A DNA stretch of 64,000 nucleotides, taken from NCBI GenBank assembly GCA_963682055.1, contig OY821741.1:21770711-21834710 (forward strand). Reading direction: 5' to 3'. The position numbers and the translations under genes are program-made. The notes under the pieces were generated by a model. That model searched no databases. It was not told where the DNA came from and saw only the letters and a list, made by a program, of their open reading frames with translations. This DNA is from Primula veris. Lineage: Eukaryota; Streptophyta; Magnoliopsida; Ericales; Primulaceae. Shown piece by piece: positions 23,401-36,600 of the stretch (position 1 is its first letter; each line of letters begins with the position of its first letter).

Positions 23401-24119
23401 AATCGATTTGTAATGCACTCACAAAAACCTCAAACACCTACAAGAGAAAGAGCCATTCAATACAAATCAAATCTAAAAGCATTAATCGAGGTCGTTAGGA
23501 AAATAGAATTAACAAAGTGGCAGCTCTCTACAATGAAAAAACCCTGTCCATTCTGGACCATTTTTTATGCCATATAGAAGGAAAATTCAACATAGAAAAG
23601 GTTGAAAAGAGTGATCAAAAGCCCTACGAACTCGTTCAGAAGTGGCAACCTGATAAAAAAGCCTTTAAAATAGGTGAAAGGTACGTCGAAGTGACGTATT
23701 CGGATATTGAAAATGTATTTGGGATAAAGTCTGGAAAATAAAAGTTTATAGTTGGACCAGAAAGCAAAGACACTAAAGGATACACAGACTTTATTGAGAA
23801 ATACTTCAAGAATGAAAAATTCTTGTCAAATAAAATATTGAATTAGCTTTAACAACAACTGCTGAACAGACAAAAACAGGTGAAAAAGTAAAATCAGCCG
23901 CCGATCCAGAAGATTTCTTGCGGATTATTACGATGTTCATGATGAACACGCTATTCGTACCAACAAAGTGTTCCAGTACAAAGTGGGGGTACCTAAAGCT
24001 GATTTGTCGAGACGTTAAGAAAATAAAAAATTATAACTGGGTAGGTCATTTTCATGAAACACTGATTGATTTCTTAACAACACATACCCAGAAGAAAATT
24101 GGCTGCTGCATTATGCTAC

Positions 24120-24238
24120 TTCCGGTAAGTTTCATTAGAATGTCATCACATTAGATTGTTACTACATTTTGCTTGAGATTCTTTCGGTAAGTTTCATTAG
24201 AATGTCATCACATTAGATTGTTGCTACATTCTGCTTGA
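24120..24238 (+). repeat. 59-bp tandem duplication of a splice-donor region
   Basis: TTCGGTAAGTTTCATTAGAA... to CTGCTTGAGA occurs twice in a row (from about 24120 and from 24182), so the GTAAGT donor after GCCIMLLP is duplicated. The motif ACATTAGATTGTT is inside each copy. Confidence 0.8.
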
Positions 24239-24359
24239 GAGATTTCCTTTACAAAGACCCGACAAGGATGAATTTACAGATATTTTGTGGCCTACAAAAT
24301 GGAGATTGCGAGTGTTTAGCAGGAAATGGGGAAACAACACATTGGAGGAATATTTACAA

Positions 24360-24655
24360 TCCTGTGTAAATAGTAATTAATTATATTGTCAGTTACTTAA
24401 TTAGATTGTTAGTTCCTTTAGTAGATTTTCAGTTACTTAATTACCATTGTCATTAAATAGTCAGTTCCTTAATTAGATTGTTAGTTCCTTAATTAGATTG
24501 TTAGTCCCTTAATTAGATTGTTAGTCCCTTAATTAGATTGTCAGCTCTTTAATTAGATTGTTAGTTTCTTGAGTAGTTTTCAGTTCCTTAATTACGTTGT
24601 CATTATATTGCGTTAATTACTTAATTACCATTGTCATTAAATAGTCAGTTCCAAA
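24360..24655 (+). repeat. TTAGATTGTTAGTCCCTTAA short tandem array
   Basis: About ten units of roughly 20-24 bases, TTAGATTGTTAGT(T/C)CCTTAA and variants, in head-to-tail order. This is the densest regular cluster of the element's motif and lies in an intron-like gap of the ULP1-like gene. Confidence 0.85.
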
Positions 24656-27600
24656 AAACGATAAATGTGTTAAATAAAGAATGAAATAAAGTCAGAGAGA
24701 CGCAATCTGATGGAGAACAGGACTGGTTACGTACACCATCTACGTACATCGACATAGATACACAAAATACTTTGAAAGAAAGACAGGAAGTGAAAACTTG
24801 TACTAACTCCGATAGGCCCAACCAATCTAGCTCTGAGACCGAAACAGATGATGAGCTAAACTCCCTATAAAAATATGAGATTGAAAGGCTGAAAAAGAGC
24901 CTAGAAGAAGCTATAGAATAAATAAGGATGAGAAAATAAGAATTAAAGCAAAAAGAAAAGGGTACTGGTGAAGAGCGGGAATCAGAAATAGCAAGGGTTG
25001 AGAGGACAAAAGAAGAAACGGTGCAAGAGTACAAGGACGAGATAGAAAGGATGAAACAAAGCCTAGAAGAGGCTATGCAAGAAATAGCAGTTCTGCGAAA
25101 AATTGTAGAGAAGAACAAAGATGGTACAAGTGTGCGCCAGACAAGTGAACAAAATCAACTCGTGCTAGAGCTAGAAAATGAAAAAAACAATGATAGTATT
25201 GAAACGTTGAAGGTTTGGGAGGTCTTTCGAGAGAAGGATAATAAGTTAGAAATTCAAAAAAAGGTAAATCTAGGTTTGTTGGTGGATAAAAAGTAAGCAC
25301 AAAATGAAATTGAGAGACTTTAAAGAGAACTCAAAGAAGCAAATCAAGAGGAGATGAAAGGTAGAGAAGACAGGGATGGACAGATGTTAACGGAGCTATT
25401 GAGGAATGCTGAAAAAGATATTCAAAAGCTGAAAGCTGAGGTTGAAGAGAAAACCAATGATATGATAAATGTCAAAAAGGAAGCAGCTGAAAAGATAATG
25501 AAGGAAAACAAGATGCTGAAACTTTTCAGAAATGATAAACTAGCAAATGAAAAAATCATTGAAGATATGGTCCAAGAAATTGAAAATTACAAAAAAAAGA
25601 TAGGAAGGTAACATATTATCTATATAATTGTTATCAGCTATTTGATTGTCATTAGATTGTTTGATGGATATATATTTAGATTTATATGGTTTAACGGTGG
25701 AAGTTGTAATAGAAATTGTCATTTATGTAATTTTTCCTTTCCAACAATCATGGAGGTTAAAATTGCTATTACAAATTTTTTCAGTTGTAAATTATCATTA
25801 GATCACCAGATTTTTAATTAGATTGTCAGATCATTAATTCTCAATTCCTTAATTAGATTGTCAGTTTCATGTCATTTAGATTAATGATAGACATATGCTA
25901 TTAGATTGTTAGTTGTCAGTAATAAAGATTACCATCTCTCTAATTATTGAGGTTAAAAACCTATTACAATTTTATCTACAGATTTGATTCGAAATTATAT
26001 GATATTAGATTGTTAGTCGGCAATTAGATTGTCAGTCGGTTCTTTAATATTGGGATTAAGCTTTGTTTTCGTTCTTTAATGCAGAGATTGAAGGGGAGAA
26101 CAATAAATTAAAGAAATCCTTGGTTTATTTGAAAGAGTGTATTAGAGATCAACAAGAAAAACACAGCGATTAGCTGTTTGAAACTTTGGCTGAAGATTTG
26201 GCACATGATCAAACACAGCAATACAAATAGCAACGGCATATGGGGCAGCACGCGGAGAGGACGTGTAAAGAATTAAAATCGATCATAGAGAGGGTGAAAA
26301 ACCGAAGCAATAGAAAAATGAAAGAACTTTAGATGCCAACTCAGCTAGCAATGCCCATAGCTGGTGACGAGGCTCATAAAGATGGTCGCAAAAGTAAACA
26401 GATTGATGAAGTACACTCGGCTGAGCTTAAATTCAAAACACCAAGGCTCGGGGATGCAGTAACAAGGTTTGATGAACCTAGAAGTGTGTTTTTCGGAGAA
26501 GAACAGGAATAACAACAATAAGAAGAAATACAAGCGGAAAAAAAATGGTCTGATGACCCGAGCAAAGGGGAAACAACCTGCACAGAATAACCAACCTACA
26601 GAGCACAAGAAGGTTACACCGGAAAAAAAGGCTACTCCGAAGAAGAAGGTTAAACCGAAGACCGCACAAGAAACAAATACTGAGAAATTGATAAGGGAAT
26701 AGGAAGAGTTTTTGCAAAAAAATGGCACAAGATGGCAAACAAATGCCTAGAGAAGGTGGATTTCCATCAGTAATATACAACATGGTACTGTTGGATTCTG
26801 TCTCACCAAAAGGCAAAGAGAAAGCACACAAGCTCATCACTAAAAAGAATTCAACTAAGGTGAAGTCAAGAATGACTCAAGAATGTTTTGATCAAATGAT
26901 GGCCATACATCTCGAACATGGACCATGGTAAAAAAAAATGTTATATTAAATTATAAACAAGATAATGGTTGTGAAAAGCATCACTGTTCAAATGCTAAAA
27001 ATGTTGTTTTAGTTAATTAAAATGTATGTGCAGGGTAGCACTGTTATATAAGCCAGGTAAAGCTACGTCAAACTACCATTTTGCCCTGAACGACGTCTAC
27101 GAGATCATAGCGGAGAAGAGGTTTGCAACAGCGTAAGTTGTAAAAAAACTACAATGCTGGTTACAGTTCCTTGCAGGTTATAAACGGATACTCATATATG
27201 TTGGAGAAGGCATATAAGACAAAAGAGAACCACGAGTTCAAGATTTTTTATGCTTGTTGTTAGATAAGCACTATCAACTTTAACACTTGATATATAGTTA
27301 TTTATGAATTGTCTTATTGATTAGATTGTCAGCTCTAAAATTACTTTTCAAGCCATATGATGTTAGATGTCAGATATCAATTGTTAGATTGTCAATTAGA
27401 TAGCCAATTAGATTGTCAGTTAAATTTTTAGTTAAAAGTGTGAATCTGAAATGTGTGTTCTTTTTTTACCCACAATCATTTATAGGAATCCTATCTACAA
27501 AGGTTCTCTGCAAAAGAAGCTAGACAAGCCACTGGCAAAACATTGTGTAAACCTATACAAAATGCTATTGTTCCCAATAAACTCAAATATGGACCGGGAC

Positions 27601-28248
27601 TTAAAAGTATAACCTAATCACTGGACTTTGTTGGTGCTGCTTGTAGAGGAGCAAGAGTGGCAATACTTCAACAGCAACCTTTCAAGAGGAAGCGAAGGCA
27701 GACCCGTGGTAAGTTATTCATAGTGACTTTTTCCCACATTTTGTGAACTTTTAAATATACATGTTGTGCCTTTTTAATTGTAGGCGCATTATGTGGAGTC
27801 GAAGATACTAAAATCAGATTCTCAGCCTTCATTCAAACTTGAACCAAAACTGAAATTAAAATTCACACATACGACTAATGTGCCAAATCAGGGGGCAACG
27901 TAAGTAAACAAATTTTATTTGGCTACCAATTAGATTGTCTGTTACATTGTAATCTGAACAGTAATTTGTTGTTTTTTCTGACCAGTAACCTGTTACATTT
28001 GCAGGGTTGACTGTGGCATATACGTCTGCTTCTTCATTAGCACTGTCATCAGAAAAGTAATGCTCTCAAAGCACATCCCTAGTGCTTTCATTATAGATTT
28101 CAAGCTAGATATGATATGAATGGTGTTTGAAAACATCGTTAGACACCAAAAGGAAACGAAAGGCCTGGAGACGTCGAAACAAAGAAATACAATATTGATA
28201 AAAGATACACCACAAACAATTGCTGAGAACGAGTCCACTCGCATATTG

Positions 28249-29500
28249 ATAGAAGATACACCAGAAAAAGCTGCTGAAAGCGAGGAGACGCCAATAGCAG
28301 AGACACAGAAGATCAATTGAAAATTTGTGGTCTTTTTATATATTAGATTGTTAGATGGTATCAATTGTGGAATAATATGTATTAGATTGTTAGATATTAT
28401 TGTTAGATGGTATCAATTGTTGAATACTATAATATCAATTAGATTGTTTACTTGGAAAGCTAATGTATTAGATTAGATGGTATCAAATATGTTTTATTAG
28501 TTTAAATTTGTGTTTCTTTACTTGAATGTCTGCATTTTCTATTTTTTTTAACTATGGTGAAAAGTTATGTCTTTGCTATATTTGTTGTATATTAGATTGT
28601 CAAAATTGCTCCATTGAATTGTTTGTAAAACGGATGTTATTATAACTTAGAAAAATAAGAAAACAGGACAGTCTGTTTTTACAATTTTATATTACATTCT
28701 ATTAGATTGTCTAAAAATGATTAGATTTATCAGTTGAATTTTAGTTGTTATTTGTAATTTTTTATTGTTTGGTAACTGAATAAAAGGACACGACAGTAAT
28801 GTTTTTTTTAATGTTCCGAGCAGGTAATTTATTTGACAATCCAAACACAAATAAATTGACAATCTAATAATTTATTTGACAATCGAATCAATTTTAATAG
28901 AAGATACACTACAAAAAGCTGCTGGAAACGAGGACACGCCAATTGCAAAGACACAGAAGATCAATTGAAAATATGTAGTCTTTTTATATATTAGATTGTT
29001 AGATAGTATAAATTGTGGAATACTATGTATTAGATTGTTAGATATTATTGTTAGATGGTATCAATTGTGGAATACTATGATATCAATTAGATTGTTTACT
29101 TGGAAAGCTAATGTATTAGATTAGATGGTATCACATCTGTTTTATTAGTTCAAATTCTTTACTTGAATGTCTGCATTTTCTAATTTTTTAACTATGGTGA
29201 AAAATTATGTCTTTGTTATATTTGTTGTATATTAGATTTTCAAAATTGCTCCATTGAATTGTTTGTGAAATGGATGTTATTATAACTTAGAAAAATAAGA
29301 AAACAGGACAATCTGTTTTTACGATTTTATATTACATTCTATTAGATTGTCTAAAAAATGATTAGATTGTCAGTTGAATTTTAAGTTGTTATTTGTAATT
29401 GTGGCAATCTAATACACAGTCTAAGCTAAAAATTGATTGTTTGGTAACTGAATAAAAGGACACGACAGTAATGTTTTTTTTTAATGTTTTGAGCATGTGT
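28249..29500 (+). repeat. 649-bp tandem duplication at the end of the ULP1-like gene
   Basis: ATAGAAGATACACCAGAAAA at 28249 recurs at 28898 with the same downstream order: end of the reading frame (CAGAAGATCAATTGA), then TATTAGATTGTTAGATGGTA, CTTGGAAAGCTAATGTATTA and ACAGGACAGTCTG. The copies differ by scattered substitutions and small indels. Inverted motif copies (GACAATCTAAT) first appear in the last 100 bases of each unit. Confidence 0.85.
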
Positions 29501-29817
29501 AATTTATTTGACAATCCAAACACGAATAAATTGACAAATCTAATCAATTTATTTGACAAATCTAATTAATTCTTTTGAAAATCTAATCAATTCTTTTTAC
29601 AATCTAATCAATTTTTTTGACAATCTAAATAAAATATAACATAAAATTGTAAAAACACATAAATTAAGTATTAAAAACACATAAATGTAAGAACTAAACA
29701 CAACACTAAAAATGAGGCACATATATTGACAATCTAATTATATAAATCACAGAAAAACAAAATACTGCCAAAACACAATTGAAATGTCAAAAAAACATAT
29801 TTAAAAAACCAGACAAT
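29501..29817 (-). repeat. ACAATCTAAT array between the convergent genes
   Basis: Repeated TTGACAATCTAATCAATT units, now on the bottom strand relative to the arrays further left. This is the gap between the 3' ends of the ULP1-like and transposase genes and the place where motif orientation changes. Confidence 0.8.
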
Positions 29818-32690
29818 CTAATACGGACTATTGGCTCTGCATTTATGCCTGTTATGACCAGACTGTTTACATTTACCATAACGTACTGTCACTTTTTCCG
29901 TGTCGACGACTATTTCTGGACACTTACGCCTATTATGACCCACCTTCTTACAATTACCGCACCGAATAATCGGCTTATTCAAACTCACACTCTCTGCAAT
30001 TGTCATATGACGTTTATTCTCGGGTGGCCTTCCCTTCTTAGTCTCGACATCTGATGGAAGAATTCTCGAACTAACAACAATTTCAGAATCACGCCAGATA
30101 GAAGTAGGCATTGGGTTTATCTATATTTCGTATGATTTCTTAAACATCTCTGTCCAGAACCATTTATGCACATATTCTTTAATTGTCAATTTTTCCCTCA
30201 CAATACAAATAATGGCGTGAGAACAGGGGAACCCCTCAAACTTCCACTTATGACACGAACACTTCTTCTCTAACAAATCGACGCTGGGTGAAGTGTTCGA
30301 TAAAACCTCAAACATAACAGAGCTCGACCTCAATACTTGCCAACCCAAGCTGTTATTAAGATCAGTTTCCCACTTCTCAGCATAAACAACACATAAAGGT
30401 CCAGCCCACTTACCTATATGAATAAATTACAAAACAAATAATCTCTATCAAAAGCAGACAATCTAATAAAAATAAAATTCAACTCACAATGTAATTGACA
30501 ATGTGTAATTGTATATGCAGTTGAGAAGTTGTTTATATGTAATAACTTAGCAAGTATTAGCCTAATGACATAAAATTCAATTATAGCCTGCTGACAATCT
30601 AATTGACAATCTTCATAATAAATGACAATTAATGGACAATTTAACCGAGTATGTACTTAATAAATCTAAGTGACAGTCTAATAGCATATAATTCATATCG
30701 ATTTAAAAACTGACAAATGTAATTGGAATGGTTTCTTGGAAAGCTAATGAACATATAATTGACAATCTAGCTTACAATTTAACTAAATATGTAATTAACA
30801 ATCTAATTGATTATGTAATTGACAAAATTTTAATTTGGTATCAAATAGATGTGATTCATGACAATTTGAACACTGACAATCTAAAAATGATGATACATAG
30901 TCTAATTAGCAGTGCATAAGATAGGACAGTGCGATGTCAATCTAATAGAAAAAATAGATAAGAAACGTATGAAACACATACCTGACTTTGTCTTCCACTC
31001 TCATCAAACTATTTCATAAGTTTGATCCTCAAATTATCAATCATCTCCGTAATAGACATGTCTCTGGTATCTAATATCTAACTATTAAAAGCTTCAACTA
31101 CATTTGATGTCGTCTCTCCGTACCAACAGCCTTTGCAATACGCTTCAGTCCATCTCTCTAGATCAATACTATTAATAAAGTCTTCCATATTTTTATCACC
31201 CAACACAAATAGCTTAGAAAGGTTGTATTCAAGCAGCGGTATTGTTGGAGCAGTCGCACGTGATTGAAGCAAATCAACAAGATCTCCCTTGCATACATTT
31301 GTGCCACTAAATCTGGTCTTCAAATTTGCTTTTAGATGTTGCAAACAAAAACAATGAACAGATTGTGGAAATACACGAGTCATCCCCTCCAATAAACCGG
31401 CGTGCCTGTCAGCGAGGAAAGTTAGCGGTCGATCGTTTCCAACTGTCAACTTTAATTGCATCAGAAAACATTCCCAACTAACAATATTCTCCACATCAAC
31501 GACTGCAAATGCAAGAGGATAGAGGCCTCTGATTCGGTTATTTCCAACTGCAGAAAGCAGTGCACCCTTAAGAAAAGTACCGTCTATAAAAAGCCAAGAA
31601 CAAACATGTTTGAATCCATTGATGCAGGCATTAAATGCAAAAAAAAAAAAAAAAACCTTTTTAAATCTCCTCTCATCATCAAGATCCAAAACAATACGTG
31701 TCCCTGAGTTTTCAACATTCAAAACATCTAAATAACCCTCGAGATGGTTATAAGAATCACCAACATCTCCAAAGTTAATAATCCTTGTCTTCTTTACACT
31801 ATCACATGCTTTATAATAACTGACACTAAGCCCATACTCACGTCTCATTTTTGCAATCATAGAAGATGCTTTTAATTTTGGATCTTCTCTAACCACATCT
31901 TTAATGCAATCTGCCACTAGCAAGCTGTTAAGATGCTTATTGGAATCAATAGGCCCCATCCTCTCACAGGTATGGACCGGGTTAAACTTTCTAATACAAA
32001 ACTGCCGATCATGTTTCCTATAACTGGCTTTTATATACCAGCAACATCATGTATCCCCCTTCTCTTGCAAAATGCATTCACTTTATTAACACGATTCTTC
32101 TCCAACACTAGCTCGCGCCTATCATAAACACAATATTTGCGCAAAAATGTTCTAAACTCATCTACTCCTCCGACAAACACTTGACCCACATCAGTTAGCA
32201 AGTTAGACCACTCTGCTATTTTGTAAACCTTCTTAACAAGAATACTTGACTCGGCTTCTCAATCATCAGATTCATCATCAAAAGTTAGACCAGAACTGGA
32301 ACAACTTACTTGACAACTCAAAGCAGTATTTGCATCATTATAGAAAATTAAATCTACCAACTTTAGATTTAGTACGGTTAACAAATCTCTCATATCATTA
32401 AGCTCCTGGTTATTTCTCAGATAATTCCTCTCATTTGACTTAACCAAATAACTAAGAGAAACAAACGTAGGATTTAGACGAAACCTATCACACACGACAT
32501 GAACAAGATCAATAAAAGAAGTTTGCTTGTATAGAGTAAAAGGAATCCTCTCGTCTTTAAACTTGCAATACAATACTAAAGAGTATGTATCCATAACCTG
32601 CTTCATATATACTCTCATAAGCAAACTAGAAAAGGTGATGATATAAATAGTAACTGACAATCTAATGACAAATCTAATAACCTGCTTCAT
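29818..32690 (-). pseudogene. MURA-type Mutator transposase of the large element, decayed
   Basis: Minus-strand pieces in transposase order: an N-terminal PB1-like block (32690-32259), a DNA-binding region (to about 31990, VFVGGVDEFRTFLRKY), the MULE catalytic domain (31959-31078), a SWIM zinc finger CSCHKWKFEGFPCSH (about 30285-30240) and two C-terminal CCHC knuckles (CGNCKKVGHNRRKC, and one with its first Cys changed to Tyr; about 29960-29830). Catalytic residues are visible in LFIDGTFLKG (Asp at residue 126 of that frame), FLADRHAGL (Asp 184) and SNVVEAFN (Glu). Breaks: a TAG between SWIM and tail (30121), a TAG after the Glu block (31078), a stop near 32030 and an A-run (about 31639) giving an odd poly-Phe. 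It would cut and paste the element via its TIRs; this copy is dead. Confidence 0.88.
30349..31077 (-). repeat. Intron-like gap of the transposase with ACAATCTAAT copies
   Basis: Between the catalytic and SWIM blocks. Many GACAATCTAAT/TAATTGACAAT copies, all in the sense direction of the transposase (ATTAGATTGTC on its coding strand). Short conserved transposase fragments remain at about 30985-31070 (minus). Confidence 0.65.
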
Positions 32691-33279
32691 ATAACCAATC
32701 TATTAAGAAATTTATGAAAATGTTATACAATAGATGCTGAAAACACAATTAAATGTCCTGATTGACACTGTAATTAACGATCTAATTATTAAAAACCACT
32801 AACAATTGTTAGATTGCTCATTAGATTGTGTACTAGATTATCAATTAAAACAGTGCTTCATATACAATCTAATAAGAATACTGAAAAAACCTAAATGACA
32901 ATCTAATAACAATCAGAAAACAATTAATCAACAGTTTCATGTAAACAATTTAATAAGAAATTCATCACAAATACAAAACAACTAAATCTAGAAAACACAA
33001 TTATTACCACTGCTTAAATATAATAGTAACTGACAATCTAATGATAAATCTGAAACAATTAATAAGCTGCTTCATATACACAATCTAATAAGAAATTCAT
33101 CACAAAAAAACATTTGATGATGTAATTAAAACAGTTCTTTATATAGACAATCTAATAAGAAATTTAATAACCTGCTTCATAAGCAAACTAGAAACATGTT
33201 GATAATATAAATAGTAACTCAAAATCTAATGACAATTAATAACCTGCTTTATATAGACAATCTAATAAGAAATTTATGA
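32691..33279 (-). repeat. ACAATCTAAT array upstream of the transposase, first copy
   Basis: Sequence starting TTAAGAAATTTATGAAAATG, then GCTGAAAACACAATTAAATG and AACGATCTAATTATTAAAAA, is repeated beyond the LINE at 44980-45260. In the pre-LINE element these two copies of roughly 500-600 bases were direct neighbours. Several ATAAGAAATT(T/C)AT blocks occur inside each copy. Confidence 0.8.
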
Positions 33280-33627
33280 TTTTTTTATTTTTTTTATATA
33301 ATTAGTGGGGGAAACCCACATTTTATTAATGAAAATCGTGGGTGAAAAAACCCCACAGAAAGAAACCAAGTAGAAATACATAAAGGATCTCAAACGTCGA
33401 GACCCAAAAGAAATAATAGAAAACTATTACATCCAATTAAAATAAATGAAAATTAAATTCCAGAAACTGGTAAGGCAGGATTCAATAGACTGACGAGTGA
33501 AACTTTAAGGACTGAAACTGTAATATGGATGTAATAACTTAACATTTGTCCTCTTCCACCTCTTCATTTCTCCTGAAAATCAAAAGAAGAGAGAGATAGT
33601 CTCTCCTCTTTCCACCGCTCTCCATTA

Positions 33628-36600
33628 TCATCGAAACCTTATGTTAGAGAAACCTTTTGCTTCAATGAGAATAACCCCTTTCAATACCTGAGGGAAATCA
33701 TCCAGACAAGAAGAAACGATGTTTCCCTCCCAATTTGCAAGGAGATCGGTAGCTTTGTTGTCTTCTCGCGCCACATGCTTGAACAGGTACTCACCATCCT
33801 TTAATTGGTCTTTAATATGATTTAATAGATCTATAACTTTCCAAGGGCATTTTTGTTTATCTTCTACAATATTTATTAATTGTAATGAATTGCTCTCAAT
33901 AATTAGTTGTTTTTTTGGTGATATTTGTATACCATAGTAGAGAGTTTTGAACTCTGAATAAAGAACTGAATCACTGGTAATAGATCTAGAAAACTCTTTG
34001 ACAAAAGTGCCATTTTCGTCTCTAATTAAACCTCCAATACCATTAATTACCTCTGTTTGTTTGTAACAACCATCTATATTAAGTTTCATATACCTAGTTG
34101 GAGGATGAAGCCACTTAATAATGGTGACATTAGTAATTTTCTTCTTGCCACTGAAGTTAGAATAAGAGAAATTTTTCTCCCTATAACCGGACTGAATAAT
34201 CAAATCTTCAGATTTTCGAATAATATTGCCGGAACTCATTTTGATATTCTCAAATTTGCATGAACATCTGGATTTCCAAATAATCCAAATAATGATAGAA
34301 GGTAGAACCTGACAAAATTTTTTTCCAGAGAAATGCTTTTTCTTAGTGATATAAGACCACCAGCTGTTAATTCTTCCATATAAAGAATTATTCTGAATAA
34401 TTATACCCCATTTTCTTTCAAAGAAGTTCCAGACCTCATTGGCATCTATACCAGTACTAAAAAGATGGTCAAATGTTTCTTCTGAAGTTTTGCAACAACC
34501 ATACATAGAAGCCATACTAATGCCAAATTTATGCAGGTTGCAATCCAAGGAGACAGCTTGATTAAATATTTTTCACATGAAGTAAGAGACTTTTAAAGGT
34601 ACCATACTATTCCAGATAAATGTACTTCTCCAATTTTCAGTGCCTACTTCTCTAAAAATCTCCCAAGCTTAATTTATAGTAAAATTCCCAAGATTAGTAG
34701 GTTTCCATATAGGTTTTACCCTATTTCCAGCTAGAATAGTATTACTCTCAGTCAATTCTCTAGCTTGAAGCATTCTGCACCAAGTAGTAGTTCCTCTTTT
34801 AACAGGAATGTCTTCTGCTTGTTTATTTCTATAGTATTTTTCTTTCATGAATTTGGTCCACAAAGAGTCTTTTGTTTTGAACTTCCACCAGAGTTTCATT
34901 GCAAAAGCTTTTGATATGTCATGAAAACTTTTAACATTCAAGCCCCCTTCTTTCACAGGTGTACAAACTTTGCTCCATCTAACCTAATGATATTTATTTT
35001 TACCATTTTTGTTTCCCTAGAAAAAATTTGACAACAATTGGTCTATTCTTTTAATCACTTGTAGTGGAGGATTCATAGCAGCCAATGTATAAATAGGTAT
35101 AGATTGAAGAACATGTCTAATCAGTATTAATTTTCCACCCAAATTTAGCCAGTTACCCTTCCAAGTAGACAGCTTACTTCTCACTTTTAGAATAAGTTCA
35201 TGAAAAAGTACACACTTTTTATGCCCAGAATATAATTTGCAGCCAAGGTAGGAAAAAGGAGGTTTCTTACTTGTGATATTAAGCTCTTTGCAGATATTTT
35301 TTTTTTGTATTGCACTTTTTGAGAAATAGACAAAACTCTTGTCTAAGCTGATTTTTTGACCAGAATCTTTATTATAGCATTGCAGGGTGTTGCTTATCTT
35401 TCTGATAGAATGAAGGTCTGCTGAACTAAAGATTATTAGATCATCAGCAAAAGTAAGGTGGGTGATAATAGGACTTCCAATAGGAGCTTTAATTGCTGAC
35501 CATCTTTTGTTATCAATCAAATCATTTAAATTCCTACTTAAAACTTCATAGTAGATTATAAATAGACTAGAGGATAGAGGATCCCCCTGTCTAAGGCCAT
35601 TTTTGGGAGTAAAAAGCTCAATAGGGCTGCCAATCACCAAAATAGAAGTCTGATTTCCAGAAATAACCCTCCATACTAAGTTTATAACCTTCTCAGAAAA
35701 ACTCAATTTCCTTATTGTAGAAATAAGGAAATGCCAAGATATTCGATCATAAGCTTTTTTCATGTCTAGCTTTAAAGCTATATTTTTACCACTAGTCTTT
35801 TTATTGAGAGTTGAAATAAACTCCTGAGCAAGAAGAATATTGTCCACAATGTCTCTAGATTTAACAAATCCACTTTGATTCTCAGAAATAATATTAGAAA
35901 GTATAGTAGCAAATCTAGAAGACATAATTTTTGAAATGATCTTACTGCAAAAAGTACATAAGATGATAGGTCTGAATTCAGCAAACTTCTTTGGCTTAAT
36001 CTTCTTTGGTATTAGACCAATAACAGTAGTGGTTAGAGATCTAGGGAGTAGATTTCCCATGAAAAAAATATTAATATATTTGATAACATCTTCTCCAATA
36101 AAATCCCAAAAGGATACAAAAAACTGGCATGTAAAACCATCTATTCCAGGAGCACTAGATTTGCTAAGATCAAACACAGTTTCTTTTACCTCTTCTATAG
36201 TGGGGTCTTTGTCCAAGAAATTATTAACCTCTTCAGAAATCATTTTAGAAATTATATTCATAAAAATGGGATTGATCAGCTGCTAATAGGCTTTGAAAAT
36301 AATCAATAGCCTCCCTTTTAATGTCTACTGGGTCTCTAATACAAGTATCATCTTCTTTTTCTATTTCACCAATGGCACACTTAATTCTTCTTTTCTTTAC
36401 TATACTGTGATAAAATTTTGTATTAGCATCCCCTTGTAAAGCCCATTTTAGATTAGCTTTTTGGGCCCAATATTTCTCTTCTATGCTGAGTTTAGCTTTT
36501 AGAATAGCTTCCTCCTTATTGAGCTCAATTCTGTTGGCAGGTGTTGGGTTCATTTCAAACTGTTGCTCTGCTCTCAGAAGATTATCTTCAGCTTTTGTGA

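Larger units (their letters stand above)
23401..28320 (+). pseudogene. ULP1-like (SUMO-protease family C48) gene of transposon type, decayed
   Basis: Fragments appear in the order typical of plant MULE-borne ULP-like genes. First is an N-terminal domain (23420-23741, ending FKIGERYVEVTYSDIENVFG), then WVGHFHETLIDFL and GCCIMLL up to a donor at 24123. Next come Lys/Glu coiled coils (24890-25610 and 26230-26930). The peptidase follows: VALLYKPGKATSNYHFALND (about 27033), HWTLLVLLVEEQEWQYFNSN (about 27619) and VDCGIYVCFFI (about 28005). The catalytic His and Cys are present, but the usual Asp of the YxDS motif reads Asn. Frameshifts (about 23560, 25300) and stops (such as TAA nine bases before the HWTLL His codon) make it non-functional. 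Active relatives cut SUMO or related modifiers. Introns carry ATTAGATTGTC on the sense strand. Confidence 0.8.

Noticed and set aside
24645..25300. Minus-strand Ser/Phe-rich ORFs
   Set aside because: Antisense of the Lys/Glu coiled-coil region of the ULP1-like pseudogene.
35936..36286. Plus-strand ORF of 116 codons
   Set aside because: Antisense to the LINE reverse transcriptase.
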